Both the position numbers and the translations under genes were made by a program. From the NCBI RefSeq assembly GCF_010725725.1, contig NZ_AP022599.1:5208001-5272000 (forward strand): DNA of 64,000 nt. Reading direction: 5' to 3'. The notes beneath the pieces are model-generated. The model saw only the letters and a program-made list of their open reading frames with translations, was not told the DNA's origin and made no database searches. This DNA comes from Mycolicibacterium pulveris. Lineage in GTDB: Bacteria; Actinomycetota; Actinomycetes; Mycobacteriales; Mycobacteriaceae. Within the stretch, counting starts at the first letter, position 1, and every line of letters begins with the position of its first letter. Positions 52,568 through 62,007 of the stretch are shown here, piece by piece.

Positions 52568-54369
52568 GATCCGCCTCCTCCTCCGCCACCGCCGCCGCCG
52601 CCGCCTCCGCCACCACCGGACGACGACGAGGAGGACGACTGCGAGGCGGTGTAGGCACCGATCGACGACGACAGCGCCGACTCGAAACTGTCGAAGTCCG
52701 CGCCACCACCAGAACTGCTGCTGAAACCCCAACCGGTCGACGATGACGAGTGATACCAATCCGGTTGCGGGGCAGGCTGACCCATCACTGCCTCGTACTT
52801 CTTGGCCCACAATGCCGCGGCGCCCGCGGCCACCGCGAACGGGATGTAGGCCGTGTACAGGTCGCGGCGGGCGGCGAAGTCGAACCGGCTCTCGGCGGAG
52901 TCGGTGGCCAGCAACCGGTGGAATCCGCCTGCCCGCGACCACAGTTCGCGTCCGGCGGCGGTGCGGCGGGTGCCGACGCCGGGTAGCCAGGACGGCGTCG
53001 TGAACAGAAAGAACGCGGCGAACGGCAATGCCCACAGCGTGTTGGGGATTCCGAACCAGCGGAAGAGGCACACCATCATCGCCACGAAGGCCGTGACGTT
53101 GGCGACCCGCAGCCACCACTCGGAGCGCTTCTTGCCGAGCAGTTTCTCGTCCAAAGCCCAGTTGCGCACGGCGGCGGCCATGTCGCTCTTGGCGCCGCTG
53201 AGCCGCTCCCCCGACTTGACGGTCTTTTTCGCGTCGAACTCTCTGCCCGGTCCCATCACCTTCAGCCTCGACCCGACCGCGACGGCGACGGGGTCGACGT
53301 CTGCCCACGCACCCTCGTCGGCGATCCCGCGGATCTTCCAGTGCTTGGCGCTGACCTGTCGCAGTTCGACCAGCCCGCGCTCGGCGAGATGAAACAGCGT
53401 CGCGGTCAGCCCCGCGGTGGGCACGTCCTCGGTGCGGATGTATTCGAGCTGGACGGGTCCGAGTCCGTCCGGCGGGCTGTATTGAAGCGGAAAACCGGGC
53501 GGGGTCTCCAGGATTCGGCCGTACCACAGCAGCGCGATCAGCACCGCGGCGACGATGAACCCGCCCACCCACAGCAGTCCCGCCACCGAGTCGCCCAGCA
53601 CGCCGTCCCACCGCTGCGGCCACGGCACTTCGGTGCGCGGCGGCGTCGGAACGTCCACCTCCGCGCGCACCGTGACCGGGGTGCGCGGCGGCAGGTTGAC
53701 CGCCGACAGCTGCACCGTGTGCGCCGAAACGGCCAGGCCGCGGCAGGGTTGGCCGACGCCATGACCCACCGAGCACTGCACGCCGGGGATGTCGCCGGGC
53801 AACCGGATCGAGATGTCGGCGCGCTCGATGTAGTTGTTCCACGAGGGCGCGATCGCGTTCCAGAAGAACACGGATTCCGCGGCACCGGGGTTGCCGACCG
53901 ATGCCGCAAACCGCTTGTCGGCGCCGATGTTTGCCGGATCAAGCACCCCGTCGATGGTGTAGCGGATCTCGAAGACGTGGGCGCCCGGCCGCAGATAGGC
54001 GTCGGGGTCGCCGATCTTCGCGACCCGGAACCGCGTGCCGTTCTCCCACAGCATCTGGTACTTCGCCAGTTCCCCGTCGAGCAGGATCGACGTGATCTGT
54101 GGCCGCTGGCGCACCCCGGTGACGTTGGGGTTGGCGACATCCCAGTACCGGAACAGACCGTGGCGCCCGCTCGGGAAATCGGCGGTGATGGTCTCCACGG
54201 CGTCGAGCCGGCCGTCGGCGGAGACGGCGAAGTTCACCCGGTACTCGCTGATGACGACCGGGTCGGAGATATCGGTGGCTTCTTGGGTCACCGAGTCGAA
54301 GACCAGGGGGGACAACAGGCCAAACGTGATGAGCACCAACGGGATGAGCAACAGGAGTAGCCGCCGCAT
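52561..54369 (-). CDS. DUF2207 membrane protein with poly-Gly C-terminus
   Basis: A protein of about 602 residues. An N-terminal signal/anchor helix (LLLLLIPLVLITFGLLSPLV) is followed by an extracytoplasmic DUF2207 beta domain of about 230 residues (VISEYRVNFAVSADGRLD, HGLFRYWDV). Then come three further membrane helices and a low-complexity end of Ser then about 17 Gly closing in SW. GGAGG lies before the ATG at 54369. Coupled to lemA by overlap. Such pairs are thought to act at the envelope; role unproven. Confidence 0.88.
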   Translation of the reverse strand: MRRLLLLLIPLVLITFGLLSPLVFDSVTQEATDISDPVVISEYRVNFAVSADGRLDAVETITADFPSGRHGLFRYWDVANPNVTGVRQRPQITSILLDGELAKYQMLWENGTRFRVAKIGDPDAYLRPGAHVFEIRYTIDGVLDPANIGADKRFAASVGNPGAAESVFFWNAIAPSWNNYIERADISIRLPGDIPGVQCSVGHGVGQPCRGLAVSAHTVQLSAVNLPPRTPVTVRAEVDVPTPPRTEVPWPQRWDGVLGDSVAGLLWVGGFIVAAVLIALLWYGRILETPPGFPLQYSPPDGLGPVQLEYIRTEDVPTAGLTATLFHLAERGLVELRQVSAKHWKIRGIADEGAWADVDPVAVAVGSRLKVMGPGREFDAKKTVKSGERLSGAKSDMAAAVRNWALDEKLLGKKRSEWWLRVANVTAFVAMMVCLFRWFGIPNTLWALPFAAFFLFTTPSWLPGVGTRRTAAGRELWSRAGGFHRLLATDSAESRFDFAARRDLYTAYIPFAVAAGAAALWAKKYEAVMGQPAPQPDWYHSSSSTGWGFSSSSGGGADFDSFESALSSSIGAYTASQSSSSSSSGGGGGGGGGGGGGGGGSW

Positions 54370-54407
54370 TCGCACCTCCGGTTCACCACGGTCCGCCCGT
54401 GTGCGCA

Positions 54408-56426
54408 TTACCCTATGTGCAACGGGTCCATTTGCACACGAACCGGCTGTTGATCGTGGCGTGCGCTGAGCAGGCCGACGGCCCGGCGCAGAGCGGTGGC
54501 CAGTGCCAACCCGTCGCCGCGGGGCACCCGCACGAGCATCCGGCTCACCGGGCTGTCCGCCGGAATACCCGGCGGCCGTCGCGCTCCCACCGGTAAGTCC
54601 ACCGGCCCCAAAACCTCTGCGGCGTCCGGCATCTCAACGGTATCCAGCAGGGTACGCACCGATGCGGGCACGCCGTCGACCGCAGCCATGTGCACCGCCG
54701 GCGGGAGCCCGACCTCGGCGCGGGCGTCCAACTCGGCGTCGGCGTGGCCCACCGGATCCCACCGGATCAGCGCCTGCACAGTGGGAATCGCCGATTCGGC
54801 GACCACCGCGACCACGCCGCCGTCGGCGCGGCTGCGCACCAGGGTGGCGGCGGCCATCCAGCGCCGCATCGTGTCCTCGGCGGCGCGCAGATCCTGGCGG
54901 CCGAGCAACGCCCAGCTGTCCAGCAGCAGCGCCGCGCCGTATCGATCGGCGGCGATGGGCTCGGCCCCGGGCGTCGCGACGACGAGCGCGGGCGCCGCGG
55001 GCACCGCAGGCACCACCGCGTCGCCACCGGAGGTGATGACCGTCGTGCCGGCGAACGCCCGTCCGAGCTCCTCGGCGGTGCGGCGAGCACCCACGACCAC
55101 CGCACGGACGGCATCGGATCCACACCGCGCACAGCGCAGCGCGGTGTCGCCGCGGCCACACCACCGGCACACCGCCCCGCCGGCGTCGCGGTCCGGGTAC
55201 GACAGCGGTCCGGTGCAGTGCCTGCACCGGACCACGCTGCGGCAACGGTTACAGGCCAGGGCGGGCACGTATCCTCGGCGCGGCACCTGCACCAGCACGG
55301 GCGCGCCCCGTTCCAGCGCGGTGCGCGCGGCGTGCAGCGCCATCGACGGCAGCCGCGCGGTGCGTGCGGCCGGATCGCGTTCCTGCTCAAAGCCGCTGTC
55401 CTCGATGGCGACGACGCGCGGGGAGGCGGCGCGCACCGCCGTTCGCGGTGCCACCAGATCGTGCGCCCAGCCGCTGCGCACCAGCGCGTGGGCCTCAGCG
55501 GTGCGGGCGTAGCCGCCGATCAGCGCCGCGCACCGCAGTTGATGCGCGCGCAGCATCGCGACCTCCCTGGCGTGCGGGTACGGCGCGCGCGGCTCGGCAA
55601 GCGTGTCGTCGCCGTCGTCCCACAGCATCACCAGTCCGAGGTCGCCGACGGGCGCGAACACCGCGCTGCGGGTGCCGATGACCAGGCGGGCGGGGCCCCG
55701 CAGCACGGCCAGCCAGCGCCGATAGCGCTGCGCGGGGCCAAGACCCGCCGACAGCGCCACCACCCCGGTTTCTTCGACGTATTGGATCGCGGCGGCATGC
55801 ATCGCGTCGATGTCGCGCTGATCCGGCACGATCACCAACACACCGCGCCCGGAACTAACCGTGACGGCCGCGGCCTCGGCCAGCCGGTCGGCCCAGTTCT
55901 CGCCGGGCAGCGCCTGCCAGACGGCGCGGGCGGCGCGGCCGTCGCCCAGCGCCGCCAGAAACCGCTCACCGCGCCCGTAGACCGACCAGGCCGCGGGGTC
56001 AACGGGATTGACGGACAGCGGCGCCGGATCGGTGGGTGGTTGCTTCTCGACGCGGGCGTGGCGCGGCGGGATGGCCAGCCGCAACACGTCGGCGCGGGTG
56101 CCCGCGTAGCGCGCGGCCACCGCATCAGCCAGTCGACGCACCTCGGGCGTCAACACCGGTTCGGCGGACACCACCCGGTCGAGCCAGCCCAGCTTGCCGA
56201 CATGGTCGGTGTCCGAACGCCTTTCGAGGAGGAACGCGTCCACCAGCCGACCGGAGAAACGCACCCGCACCCGCACCCCGGGCTGCGCGTCGTCGGACTG
56301 CTCCGCAGCCACCAGGTAGTCGAACTCGCGGTCGAGGTGGGGCACCGACAGCATCGGCAGCACCCGCGCGATCGGCTCGTGCTCGGCTTGCTGTCTGGTT
56401 GCCGAACGTTCCTTACCGCTCGACAT
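54408..56426 (-). CDS. priA: PriA-like primosomal protein N' without ATPase motifs
   Basis: A 672-residue protein with the PriA 3'-DNA-binding domain at the N-terminus and the zinc-binding insert [20 protein letters not shown] through [17 protein letters not shown] (eight metal-type Cys). The position of Walker A lacks GxxxxGKT, and the DEEH box is replaced by LWDDGDDTL, so helicase activity is unlikely, as known for actinobacterial PriA. It probably acts as a replication-restart loader without unwinding. The ATG lies in the loop of a 21-bp hairpin. Confidence 0.93.
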   Translation of the reverse strand: MSSGKERSATRQQAEHEPIARVLPMLSVPHLDREFDYLVAAEQSDDAQPGVRVRVRFSGRLVDAFLLERRSDTDHVGKLGWLDRVVSAEPVLTPEVRRLADAVAARYAGTRADVLRLAIPPRHARVEKQPPTDPAPLSVNPVDPAAWSVYGRGERFLAALGDGRAARAVWQALPGENWADRLAEAAAVTVSSGRGVLVIVPDQRDIDAMHAAAIQYVEETGVVALSAGLGPAQRYRRWLAVLRGPARLVIGTRSAVFAPVGDLGLVMLWDDGDDTLAEPRAPYPHAREVAMLRAHQLRCAALIGGYARTAEAHALVRSGWAHDLVAPRTAVRAASPRVVAIEDSGFEQERDPAARTARLPSMALHAARTALERGAPVLVQVPRRGYVPALACNRCRSVVRCRHCTGPLSYPDRDAGGAVCRWCGRGDTALRCARCGSDAVRAVVVGARRTAEELGRAFAGTTVITSGGDAVVPAVPAAPALVVATPGAEPIAADRYGAALLLDSWALLGRQDLRAAEDTMRRWMAAATLVRSRADGGVVAVVAESAIPTVQALIRWDPVGHADAELDARAEVGLPPAVHMAAVDGVPASVRTLLDTVEMPDAAEVLGPVDLPVGARRPPGIPADSPVSRMLVRVPRGDGLALATALRRAVGLLSARHDQQPVRVQMDPLHIG

Positions 56427-56459
56427 TTCTCCGCGAATTCGAGCGGTAAGGAACGTTCG
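56403..56459 (-). promoter_or_regulatory. 21-bp perfect hairpin whose loop holds the priA RBS and start
   Basis: CGAACGTTCCTTACCGCTCGA (56403-56423 on plus, 21 bases) is repeated perfectly inverted at 56439-56459. On the minus-strand mRNA the 15-base loop contains GGAG and the priA AUG (56424-56426). The stem covers the end of the YhhN gene and codons 2-8 of priA. Likely a translational control or attenuation structure; a mobile palindrome is the alternative. Confidence 0.7.
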
Positions 56460-57162
56460 CGCCCCGGCCGAAGAAGAACCCGGCGGTGATGAGAACCAGC
56501 GAAGCCGAATACACCCACCAGATCGGCACCGCCAGCGCCTCGGCGTTCTCGGGTGCCAGCACGAACTTGCTGATGCCGATCATCGCGTCTGACACCGCGA
56601 AACACACCGCGCCCAGCGCCGTCCAGCGGGTCGGCAATCGGGCCAGCAGCGCCGCGCACACCATCGCCCCCAGCACCGCGATGTAGAGCGTGACGGGCAC
56701 CGCCATCCCCTCCTCGAGCAATCGCGGCCAGAACCAGATCAGCAGCCCCGCACAGGCGGCGACGGTGACTCCCGCAGACACCAGGCCCGGCGCCGATCGC
56801 CCCACCAGCGGCACCAGCGCGCCCAGGAAGCACAGATGCGCCACCAAGAAGGCCGACAACCCGAGCACGAACGACGGCTCCCACCAGGGCAGCGCCAACA
56901 GGAAGTCGCCTGCGGCCGAAAACAGCAGCGCGCCGATCAGCCAACGTCGCTCCCGCGGTATCGGATGGCTGGCCGCGGCCCCGGCCAGCAGCACCGCGGC
57001 CAGCGCCTTGACCGCCGGTTGCAGCACGAACTGCCCCGTCAGCTCCGCACCCGCCGGAAGCCGCACGGCGGTGACGATGAGGAACACCCCGTAACAGGCG
57101 GCGGCCACCATGGCGCCGACCCACAGCAGCTGGGTCCGGCGGTGAACGTACGGTGTGCCCAT
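56413..57162 (-). CDS. YhhN/TMEM86-like membrane protein
   Basis: About 249 residues with seven to eight membrane helices. It has the family features [34 protein letters not shown] and [14 protein letters not shown], whose acidic residues define the lysoplasmalogenase-like group. Bacterial function is uncertain. The ATG at 57162 shares the palindrome CATG with the divergent lipI start. An ATG at 57210, with a TACCTT -10 seven bases before it, would add 16 residues and overlap lipI by 50 bases. The 3' end overlaps priA by 14 bases. Confidence 0.85.
   Translation of the reverse strand: MGTPYVHRRTQLLWVGAMVAAACYGVFLIVTAVRLPAGAELTGQFVLQPAVKALAAVLLAGAAASHPIPRERRWLIGALLFSAAGDFLLALPWWEPSFVLGLSAFLVAHLCFLGALVPLVGRSAPGLVSAGVTVAACAGLLIWFWPRLLEEGMAVPVTLYIAVLGAMVCAALLARLPTRWTALGAVCFAVSDAMIGISKFVLAPENAEALAVPIWWVYSASLVLITAGFFFGRGANVPYRSNSRRNVER
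57149..57154 (+). promoter_or_regulatory. -10 element for leaderless lipI
   Basis: TACGGT ends six bases before the ATG at 57161. It supports this ATG over the GTG at 57155, and no ribosome binding site is seen. Confidence 0.5.
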
Positions 57163-58132
57163 GTCCGCTGCTGAGGAGAAGTCGGCTGTCCCCGAACCGA
57201 TAGATGCCATCCTGCAGAAGGTACTGGAGGCCGTTCCGTTTCAGTTGACAACCGACGGCGGACCCGGGGCCGCTCGGCGCCGGTTCGCCGAGTTGCCCCG
57301 GCGCGAGGTCCATCCCGAGGTGCACAGCGCGGACCGCGTCGTCGACGGGCCCGCCGGCCCGATCCCGATCCGGGTGTACTGGCCCCCCGAGGCCGACCAG
57401 ACCGTCGTTCCTGTCGTGGTGTACCTGCACGGCGGCGGATGGTCGGTCGGCGACCTCGACAGCTACGACGGCACGGCCCGTATGCACGCCGTCGGGGCGG
57501 GTGCGGTGGTGGTGTCGGTGGACTACCGGCTGGCGCCCGAACACCCCTACCCCGCTGCCGTCGACGACGCCTGGGCGGCCACCCGGTGGGTGGCACAGCA
57601 CGCCGCGGAGCTCGGCGCGGACCCCGTTCGGCTCGCCGTTGCCGGCGACTCCGCGGGAGGCAACCTCGCGGCGGTGATGGCCCAGCTGGCGCGCGACACG
57701 GGCGGGCCGTCGATCGCGTTTACGTTGCTGTGGTACCCGTCGACCACGTTCGACACCACGCTGCCGTCGTTCGCCGAGAACGCCGACGCCCCAGTGCTCA
57801 ACCTTTCCGCGTGCAGCGGCTACACCCGTTGGTACGTCGGGGATTTGGATATGTTCGATCCGCCGGCCACGCTGGTGCCCGCCCGCGCCGAGAATCTGTC
57901 CGGGCTGCCACCGACCTATATCGCGGTCGCGGGCCACGACCCGCTGCGCGACGACGGCATCCGCTACACCGAGCTGCTGGCGGCCGCCGGGGTACCCGTG
58001 CAACTGCACACCGCCGGGTCGCTGGTGCACGGCTACCCCGCCTATGCGGGCGTGGTGCCTGCGGCCACCGAGGCCGCCGATCGGGGCCTGGCGGCGCTGC
58101 GCGACGCGCTGATCGATGACCACACGAGCTAA
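57161..58132 (+). CDS. lipI: LipI, hormone-sensitive-lipase family esterase
   Basis: A 323-residue alpha/beta hydrolase. The oxyanion motif is [13 protein letters not shown], the nucleophile Ser lies in [10 protein letters not shown] at about residue 160, the acid in [12 protein letters not shown], and the His in [10 protein letters not shown]. It should cleave short-chain esters in the cytoplasm. It is followed after nine bases by a close paralogue, lipH. In M. tuberculosis the same pair is Rv1400c/Rv1399c. Confidence 0.9.
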   Translation: MSAAEEKSAVPEPIDAILQKVLEAVPFQLTTDGGPGAARRRFAELPRREVHPEVHSADRVVDGPAGPIPIRVYWPPEADQTVVPVVVYLHGGGWSVGDLDSYDGTARMHAVGAGAVVVSVDYRLAPEHPYPAAVDDAWAATRWVAQHAAELGADPVRLAVAGDSAGGNLAAVMAQLARDTGGPSIAFTLLWYPSTTFDTTLPSFAENADAPVLNLSACSGYTRWYVGDLDMFDPPATLVPARAENLSGLPPTYIAVAGHDPLRDDGIRYTELLAAAGVPVQLHTAGSLVHGYPAYAGVVPAATEAADRGLAALRDALIDDHTS

Positions 58133-58135
58133 CGT
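58130..58135 (+). promoter_or_regulatory. -10 element for lipH inside the lipI stop
   Basis: TAACGT includes the lipI TAA stop and ends six bases before the lipH ATG. lipH can therefore be transcribed independently as a leaderless mRNA. Confidence 0.45.
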
Positions 58136-58141
58136 GGGCAT

Positions 58142-59119
58142 ATGACCGATCCCACGGCGCGGCCGGGTATCGACCCGACAATGCAGGCGCTGCTCGATGC
58201 GTTTCCGTTCAAGTTCACCGCCGACGACGGCGTCGAGGTCGCCCGCGAGCAGATGCGGCAGATGAAGGCCCCGCCGGAAACGTTGCCGTCGATGCGGATC
58301 GAGGAACGCACGATCGGCTACGGCGACATCACCGACATCCCGGTGCGGATCTACTGGCCGCCCGTCGAGCAGCACGAGAACCTCCCGGTCGTCGTGTTCT
58401 ACCACGGCGGCGGCTGGTCGATCGGCGACCTGGACACCCACGATCCGGTGGCACGCGGCCACGCGGTGGGCGCCGAGGCGATCGTCGTCTCGGTGGACTA
58501 CCGGCTGGCGCCCGAGCACCCCTGGCCGGCAGGCATCGATGACGCGTGGGCCGCGCTGCGGTGGGTCGGCAGGCACGCAGAAGAACTGGGCGGCGACCCG
58601 ACCCGGATCGCGGTGGCCGGCGACTCGGCGGGCGGCAACATCTCGGCCGTGATGACGCAGCTGGCCCGCGATCAGGCCGGCCCGCCGCTGGTCTTTCAGC
58701 TGCTCTGGTACCCGACGACCACCGGGGACACCCAGTTACCGTCGATGATCGAAAACGCCGACGGCCCGATCCTCGACCGCGACGTGGTGGCGGCGTTTCT
58801 ACACTGGTACCTGGGCGACATGGACCTCAGCGAACCGGCCAAGCTGCCGCCGACGCTGGCCCCCGCCAACACCGCGGACCTGTCCGGGCTGCCGCCGGCG
58901 TTCATCGCCACCGCCGAGTACGACCCGCTCCGCGACGACGGCACACGCTATGCCGAATTGCTGAGCGCCGCAGGGGTTCCCGTCGAGCTGCGCAACGAAC
59001 CGACGTTGGTGCACGGCTACGTCAACTTCGCGCTGGTGGTGCCCGCCGCCGCCGAGGCCACCAACCGCGGGCTGGCGGCGCTGAAAGCCGCCCTGCACCC
59101 GGGCCGGGAAACACCGTGA
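58142..59119 (+). CDS. lipH: LipH/NlhH, hormone-sensitive-lipase family esterase
   Basis: A 325-residue paralogue of lipI with FYHGGGWSIGDLDTHD, the nucleophile in [12 protein letters not shown], acid in AEYDPLRDDGTRY and His in LVHGYVNFAL. NlhH is a characterised carboxylesterase of short acyl chains in M. tuberculosis. Its stop overlaps the monooxygenase GTG by four bases, so the two are translated together. Confidence 0.92.
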   Translation: MTDPTARPGIDPTMQALLDAFPFKFTADDGVEVAREQMRQMKAPPETLPSMRIEERTIGYGDITDIPVRIYWPPVEQHENLPVVVFYHGGGWSIGDLDTHDPVARGHAVGAEAIVVSVDYRLAPEHPWPAGIDDAWAALRWVGRHAEELGGDPTRIAVAGDSAGGNISAVMTQLARDQAGPPLVFQLLWYPTTTGDTQLPSMIENADGPILDRDVVAAFLHWYLGDMDLSEPAKLPPTLAPANTADLSGLPPAFIATAEYDPLRDDGTRYAELLSAAGVPVELRNEPTLVHGYVNFALVVPAAAEATNRGLAALKAALHPGRETP

Positions 59120-60597
59120 CCACGCCCGAGTACGACACCGTCATCGTCGGCGCCGGTTTCTCCGGTATCGGCGCGGCGATCAAGCTCGACAACGCCGGCA
59201 TGGGCAACTACCTCGTCCTCGAGGCCGGTGACGGGCCCGGCGGCACCTGGTACTGGAACACCTATCCCGGTATCGCCGTGGACATTCCGTCGTTCTCCTA
59301 CCAGTTCTCCTTCGAGAAGAGCCCGGACTGGACGCGCAGCTACGCGCCCGGGCACGAGCTGAAGGCCTACGCCGAACACTGCGTCGACAAGTACGGTCTG
59401 CGGCACAAGATCCGGTTCAACACCAAGGTGCTGGCCGCCGACTTCGACGACGACGCCAACCTGTGGCACCTCCGCACCGATCCCGGCGGGGTCGTCACCG
59501 CGCGGTTCCTGATCAACGCCTGCGGCGTGCTGATCACACCGAACTTCCCCGACATCGACGGCGTCGACTCGTTCAGCGGCGTGACCATGCACACCGCACG
59601 CTGGGACCACGGCCAGGACCTGACCGGTAAACGGGTCGCGGTCATCGGCACCGGCGCGTCCGCCGTCCAGGTGATCCCGGAGATCGCGCCGATTGTGGAG
59701 CGGCTCACCGTGTTTCAGCGCACCCCGATCTGGTGCTTCCCGAAACCCGACGTGCCGCTGCCGCCTGTGGTGCGAAAGCTGATGCGGCTGCCCGGCGGCC
59801 ACACCGTGCAACGCTGGCTCAGCCAGGCCTATGTGGAGCTCACGTTCACGCTGCCCGCGCAGTACTTCACGCTCAACCCGATGGCCAAGCGGATGTCGAA
59901 GTTCGGTGAGGCGTATCTGCGCCAACAGGTCCGCGACCCGGTGGTGCGCGACAAGCTCACCCCGCGCTACGCCGTCGGCTGCAAGCGCCCCGGGTTCCAC
60001 AACACCTACCTGTCGACGTTCAACCGCGCCAACGTCGAGCTGGTGACCGAGCCGATCGACAAGATCACCGGCACCGGGGTGGCCACTGCCGACGGTCAGA
60101 CCCGCGACATCGACGTGCTCATCCTGGCGACCGGCTTCAAGGTGATGGATCCCGACAGCGTGCCGACCTACGCGGTCACCGGGCCGGGCGGGCGATCGCT
60201 CAGCAGTTACTGGAACGAACAGCGTTTGCAGGCCTACGAGGGGGTCAGCGCGCCCGGCTTCCCGAACTTCTTCACGGTGTTCGGGCCCTACGGGTACGTC
60301 GGCAGCTCCTACTTCGCGCTCATCGAGGCCCAGACTCATCACATCGTGCGCTGCCTGACCCACGCCCGGCTCAACCGCGCCACCCGCGTCGAGGTCAAGC
60401 AGGAAGCCAACGACCGCTACTTCGCCGAGATGATGCGCAAGCGGCATCGCCAGATCTTCTGGCAGGACAGCTGCAAGCTGGCCAACAGCTACTACTTCGA
60501 CCCCAACGGTGACGTGCCGCTACGGCCGGCCACCACGCTGGAGGCGCACTGGCGCGCCCGCCGCTTCCCGCTCGACGACTACGCGTTCAGCGCGTAG
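59116..60597 (+). CDS. Flavin monooxygenase of the Baeyer-Villiger type
   Basis: A 493-residue FAD/NADPH enzyme. Two Rossmann motifs, VIVGAGFSGIGAA at the N-terminus and VAVIGTGASAVQVIPEI at about residue 170, flank the fingerprint FSGVTMHTARWDH (FxGxxxHxxxW), which marks Baeyer-Villiger monooxygenases. ATGF precedes the C-terminal half. It would turn ketones into esters or lactones. Coupling to lipH, an esterase, suggests a ketone-to-alcohol/acid pathway. Rv1393c is the positional counterpart. Confidence 0.9.
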   Translation: MTTPEYDTVIVGAGFSGIGAAIKLDNAGMGNYLVLEAGDGPGGTWYWNTYPGIAVDIPSFSYQFSFEKSPDWTRSYAPGHELKAYAEHCVDKYGLRHKIRFNTKVLAADFDDDANLWHLRTDPGGVVTARFLINACGVLITPNFPDIDGVDSFSGVTMHTARWDHGQDLTGKRVAVIGTGASAVQVIPEIAPIVERLTVFQRTPIWCFPKPDVPLPPVVRKLMRLPGGHTVQRWLSQAYVELTFTLPAQYFTLNPMAKRMSKFGEAYLRQQVRDPVVRDKLTPRYAVGCKRPGFHNTYLSTFNRANVELVTEPIDKITGTGVATADGQTRDIDVLILATGFKVMDPDSVPTYAVTGPGGRSLSSYWNEQRLQAYEGVSAPGFPNFFTVFGPYGYVGSSYFALIEAQTHHIVRCLTHARLNRATRVEVKQEANDRYFAEMMRKRHRQIFWQDSCKLANSYYFDPNGDVPLRPATTLEAHWRARRFPLDDYAFSA

Positions 60598-60612
60598 ACC
60601 GCCGCCGAGACC

Positions 60613-60655
60613 GACGCAATGGCTGGTTTTCGTCGCTGACGGCGACCATTGCGTC
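60613..60655. terminator. Bidirectional stem-loop between convergent genes
   Basis: GACGCAATGG and CCATTGCGTC form a perfect ten-base stem around a 23-base loop that holds a smaller TCGC/GCGA stem. It lies between the convergent ends of the monooxygenase and metK, the expected place of a two-way terminator. Confidence 0.5.
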
Positions 60656-60676
60656 AGTTTCGGGGATGGTTGGCGC

Positions 60677-61885
60677 CTAGACGGAAGCCTTGAGCTCCTC
60701 GACTTTGTTGAGCTGCTCCCACGGCAGCTCGATGTCGGTGCGGCCGAAGTGGCCGTATGCGGCGGTCTGCGCGTAGATCGGGCGCAGCAGGTCCAGATCG
60801 CGCACGATCGCGCCGGGCCGCAGGTCGAACACCGACGTGATGGCCTTCTCGATACGCCCGGGATCAACGGTCTCGGTGCCGAAGGTCTCGACGAACAACC
60901 CGACCGGGGCGGCCTTGCCGATCGCGTAGGCGACCTGCACCTCGACGCGCTCGGCCAGGCCCGCGGCGACCACGTTCTTGGCCACCCAGCGCATCGCGTA
61001 CGCCGCGGAGCGGTCCACCTTGGACGGATCCTTGCCGGAGAACGCGCCGCCGCCGTGACGGGCCCATCCGCCGTAAGTGTCGACGATGATCTTGCGGCCG
61101 GTCAGGCCCGCGTCACCCATCGGCCCGCCGAGCACGAACTTGCCGGTCGGGTTCACCAGCAGCCGGAAGTCCGAGGTGTCCATCGTGTCGTGGTTGAGGT
61201 CGGCCAGCACGGTGTTGACGACCTTCTCGCGGATGTCGGGCGTCAGCGTGGCGTCCAGGTCGATGCCGGCGGCGTGCTGGGTGGAGAGCACCACGGTGTC
61301 CAGGCGCACCGGGGTGGTGCCGTCGTAGGCGACGGTGACCTGGGTCTTGCCGTCGGGACGCAGATAGTCCAGCACCCCGCTCTTGCGGACCTCGGTCAGC
61401 CGCCGCGACAGCCGGTGCGCCAGCGCGATAGGCAGCGGCATCAGCTCCGGGGTGTCCTCGATCGCGTAGCCGAACATCAGCCCCTGGTCCCCGGCGCCCT
61501 GGGAGTCCAGCGGGTCGGCGGCGCCCTCGACGCGGGTCTCGTGAGCCGTGTCGACGCCCTGGGCGATGTCGGGTGACTGTGCGCCGATGCCGATGTTGAC
61601 GCCGCAGGTCTCCCCGTCGAACCCCTTCTCCGAGGAGTCGTAGCCGATCTCGAGGATGCGCCGGCGCACGGTGTTGGTGATCTCGGCGAACGCCTCCTTG
61701 GCCGAGGTCGTCACCTCGCCGACCACGTGCACCTGCCCGGTCGTTACCAGGGTCTCCACCGCGACGCGCGATTTGGGATCGTCGGCGAGCAACGCGTCGA
61801 GCACCGAGTCGCTGATGGCGTCGCAGATCTTGTCGGGATGGCCCTCGGTTACCGACTCACTGGTAAACAGCCGAGCTTGCGTCAC
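60677..61885 (-). CDS. metK: S-adenosylmethionine synthetase
   Basis: A 402-residue enzyme making SAM from methionine and ATP. Motifs are [32 protein letters not shown] and [20 protein letters not shown]. The GTG at 61885 follows GGAAGGA by seven bases and gives the family N-terminus; upstream codons lie in the leader. It is transcribed alone. Confidence 0.97.
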   Translation of the reverse strand: MTQARLFTSESVTEGHPDKICDAISDSVLDALLADDPKSRVAVETLVTTGQVHVVGEVTTSAKEAFAEITNTVRRRILEIGYDSSEKGFDGETCGVNIGIGAQSPDIAQGVDTAHETRVEGAADPLDSQGAGDQGLMFGYAIEDTPELMPLPIALAHRLSRRLTEVRKSGVLDYLRPDGKTQVTVAYDGTTPVRLDTVVLSTQHAAGIDLDATLTPDIREKVVNTVLADLNHDTMDTSDFRLLVNPTGKFVLGGPMGDAGLTGRKIIVDTYGGWARHGGGAFSGKDPSKVDRSAAYAMRWVAKNVVAAGLAERVEVQVAYAIGKAAPVGLFVETFGTETVDPGRIEKAITSVFDLRPGAIVRDLDLLRPIYAQTAAYGHFGRTDIELPWEQLNKVEELKASV

Positions 61886-61916
61886 GGTGTGGTCCTTCCG
61901 AAAGTTAGTTGGTCGA

Positions 61917-61922
61917 ATTGTA
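61917..61922 (-). promoter_or_regulatory. -10 element for metK
   Basis: On the minus strand TACAAT would start transcription near 61910, leaving a 25-base leader with GGAAGGA. No riboswitch-sized leader fits, so SAM-riboswitch control is unlikely. Confidence 0.45.
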
Positions 61923-61970
61923 GGCCTCGGGTTCGGGCCGCCCGGTTGCACCCAAGCGTGTGCGCTGGTT

Positions 61971-61991
61971 CTGCGCAACCCTTCGGCGCAG
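61971..61991 (-). terminator. Stem-loop after coaBC
   Basis: CTGCGC/GCGCAG arms around a nine-base loop lie 17-37 bases past the coaBC stop. A likely intrinsic terminator without a U-tract. Confidence 0.35.
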
Positions 61992-62007
61992 CAGACGTGT
62001 GATCGAG

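Noticed and set aside
52561..52625. Poly-proline coding on the plus strand
   Set aside because: It is the complement of the glycine codons that end the DUF2207 protein; no gene is supported on the plus strand.
56150..58576. 808-codon minus-strand frame across lipH, lipI and YhhN
   Set aside because: Antisense composition over three genes with intact active-site motifs; it ends inside priA in the wrong frame.
61886..62007. SAM riboswitch upstream of metK
   Set aside because: The predicted leader is only about 25 bases and no SAM-aptamer-like pairing is visible; the remaining interval contains only a short terminator-like stem.
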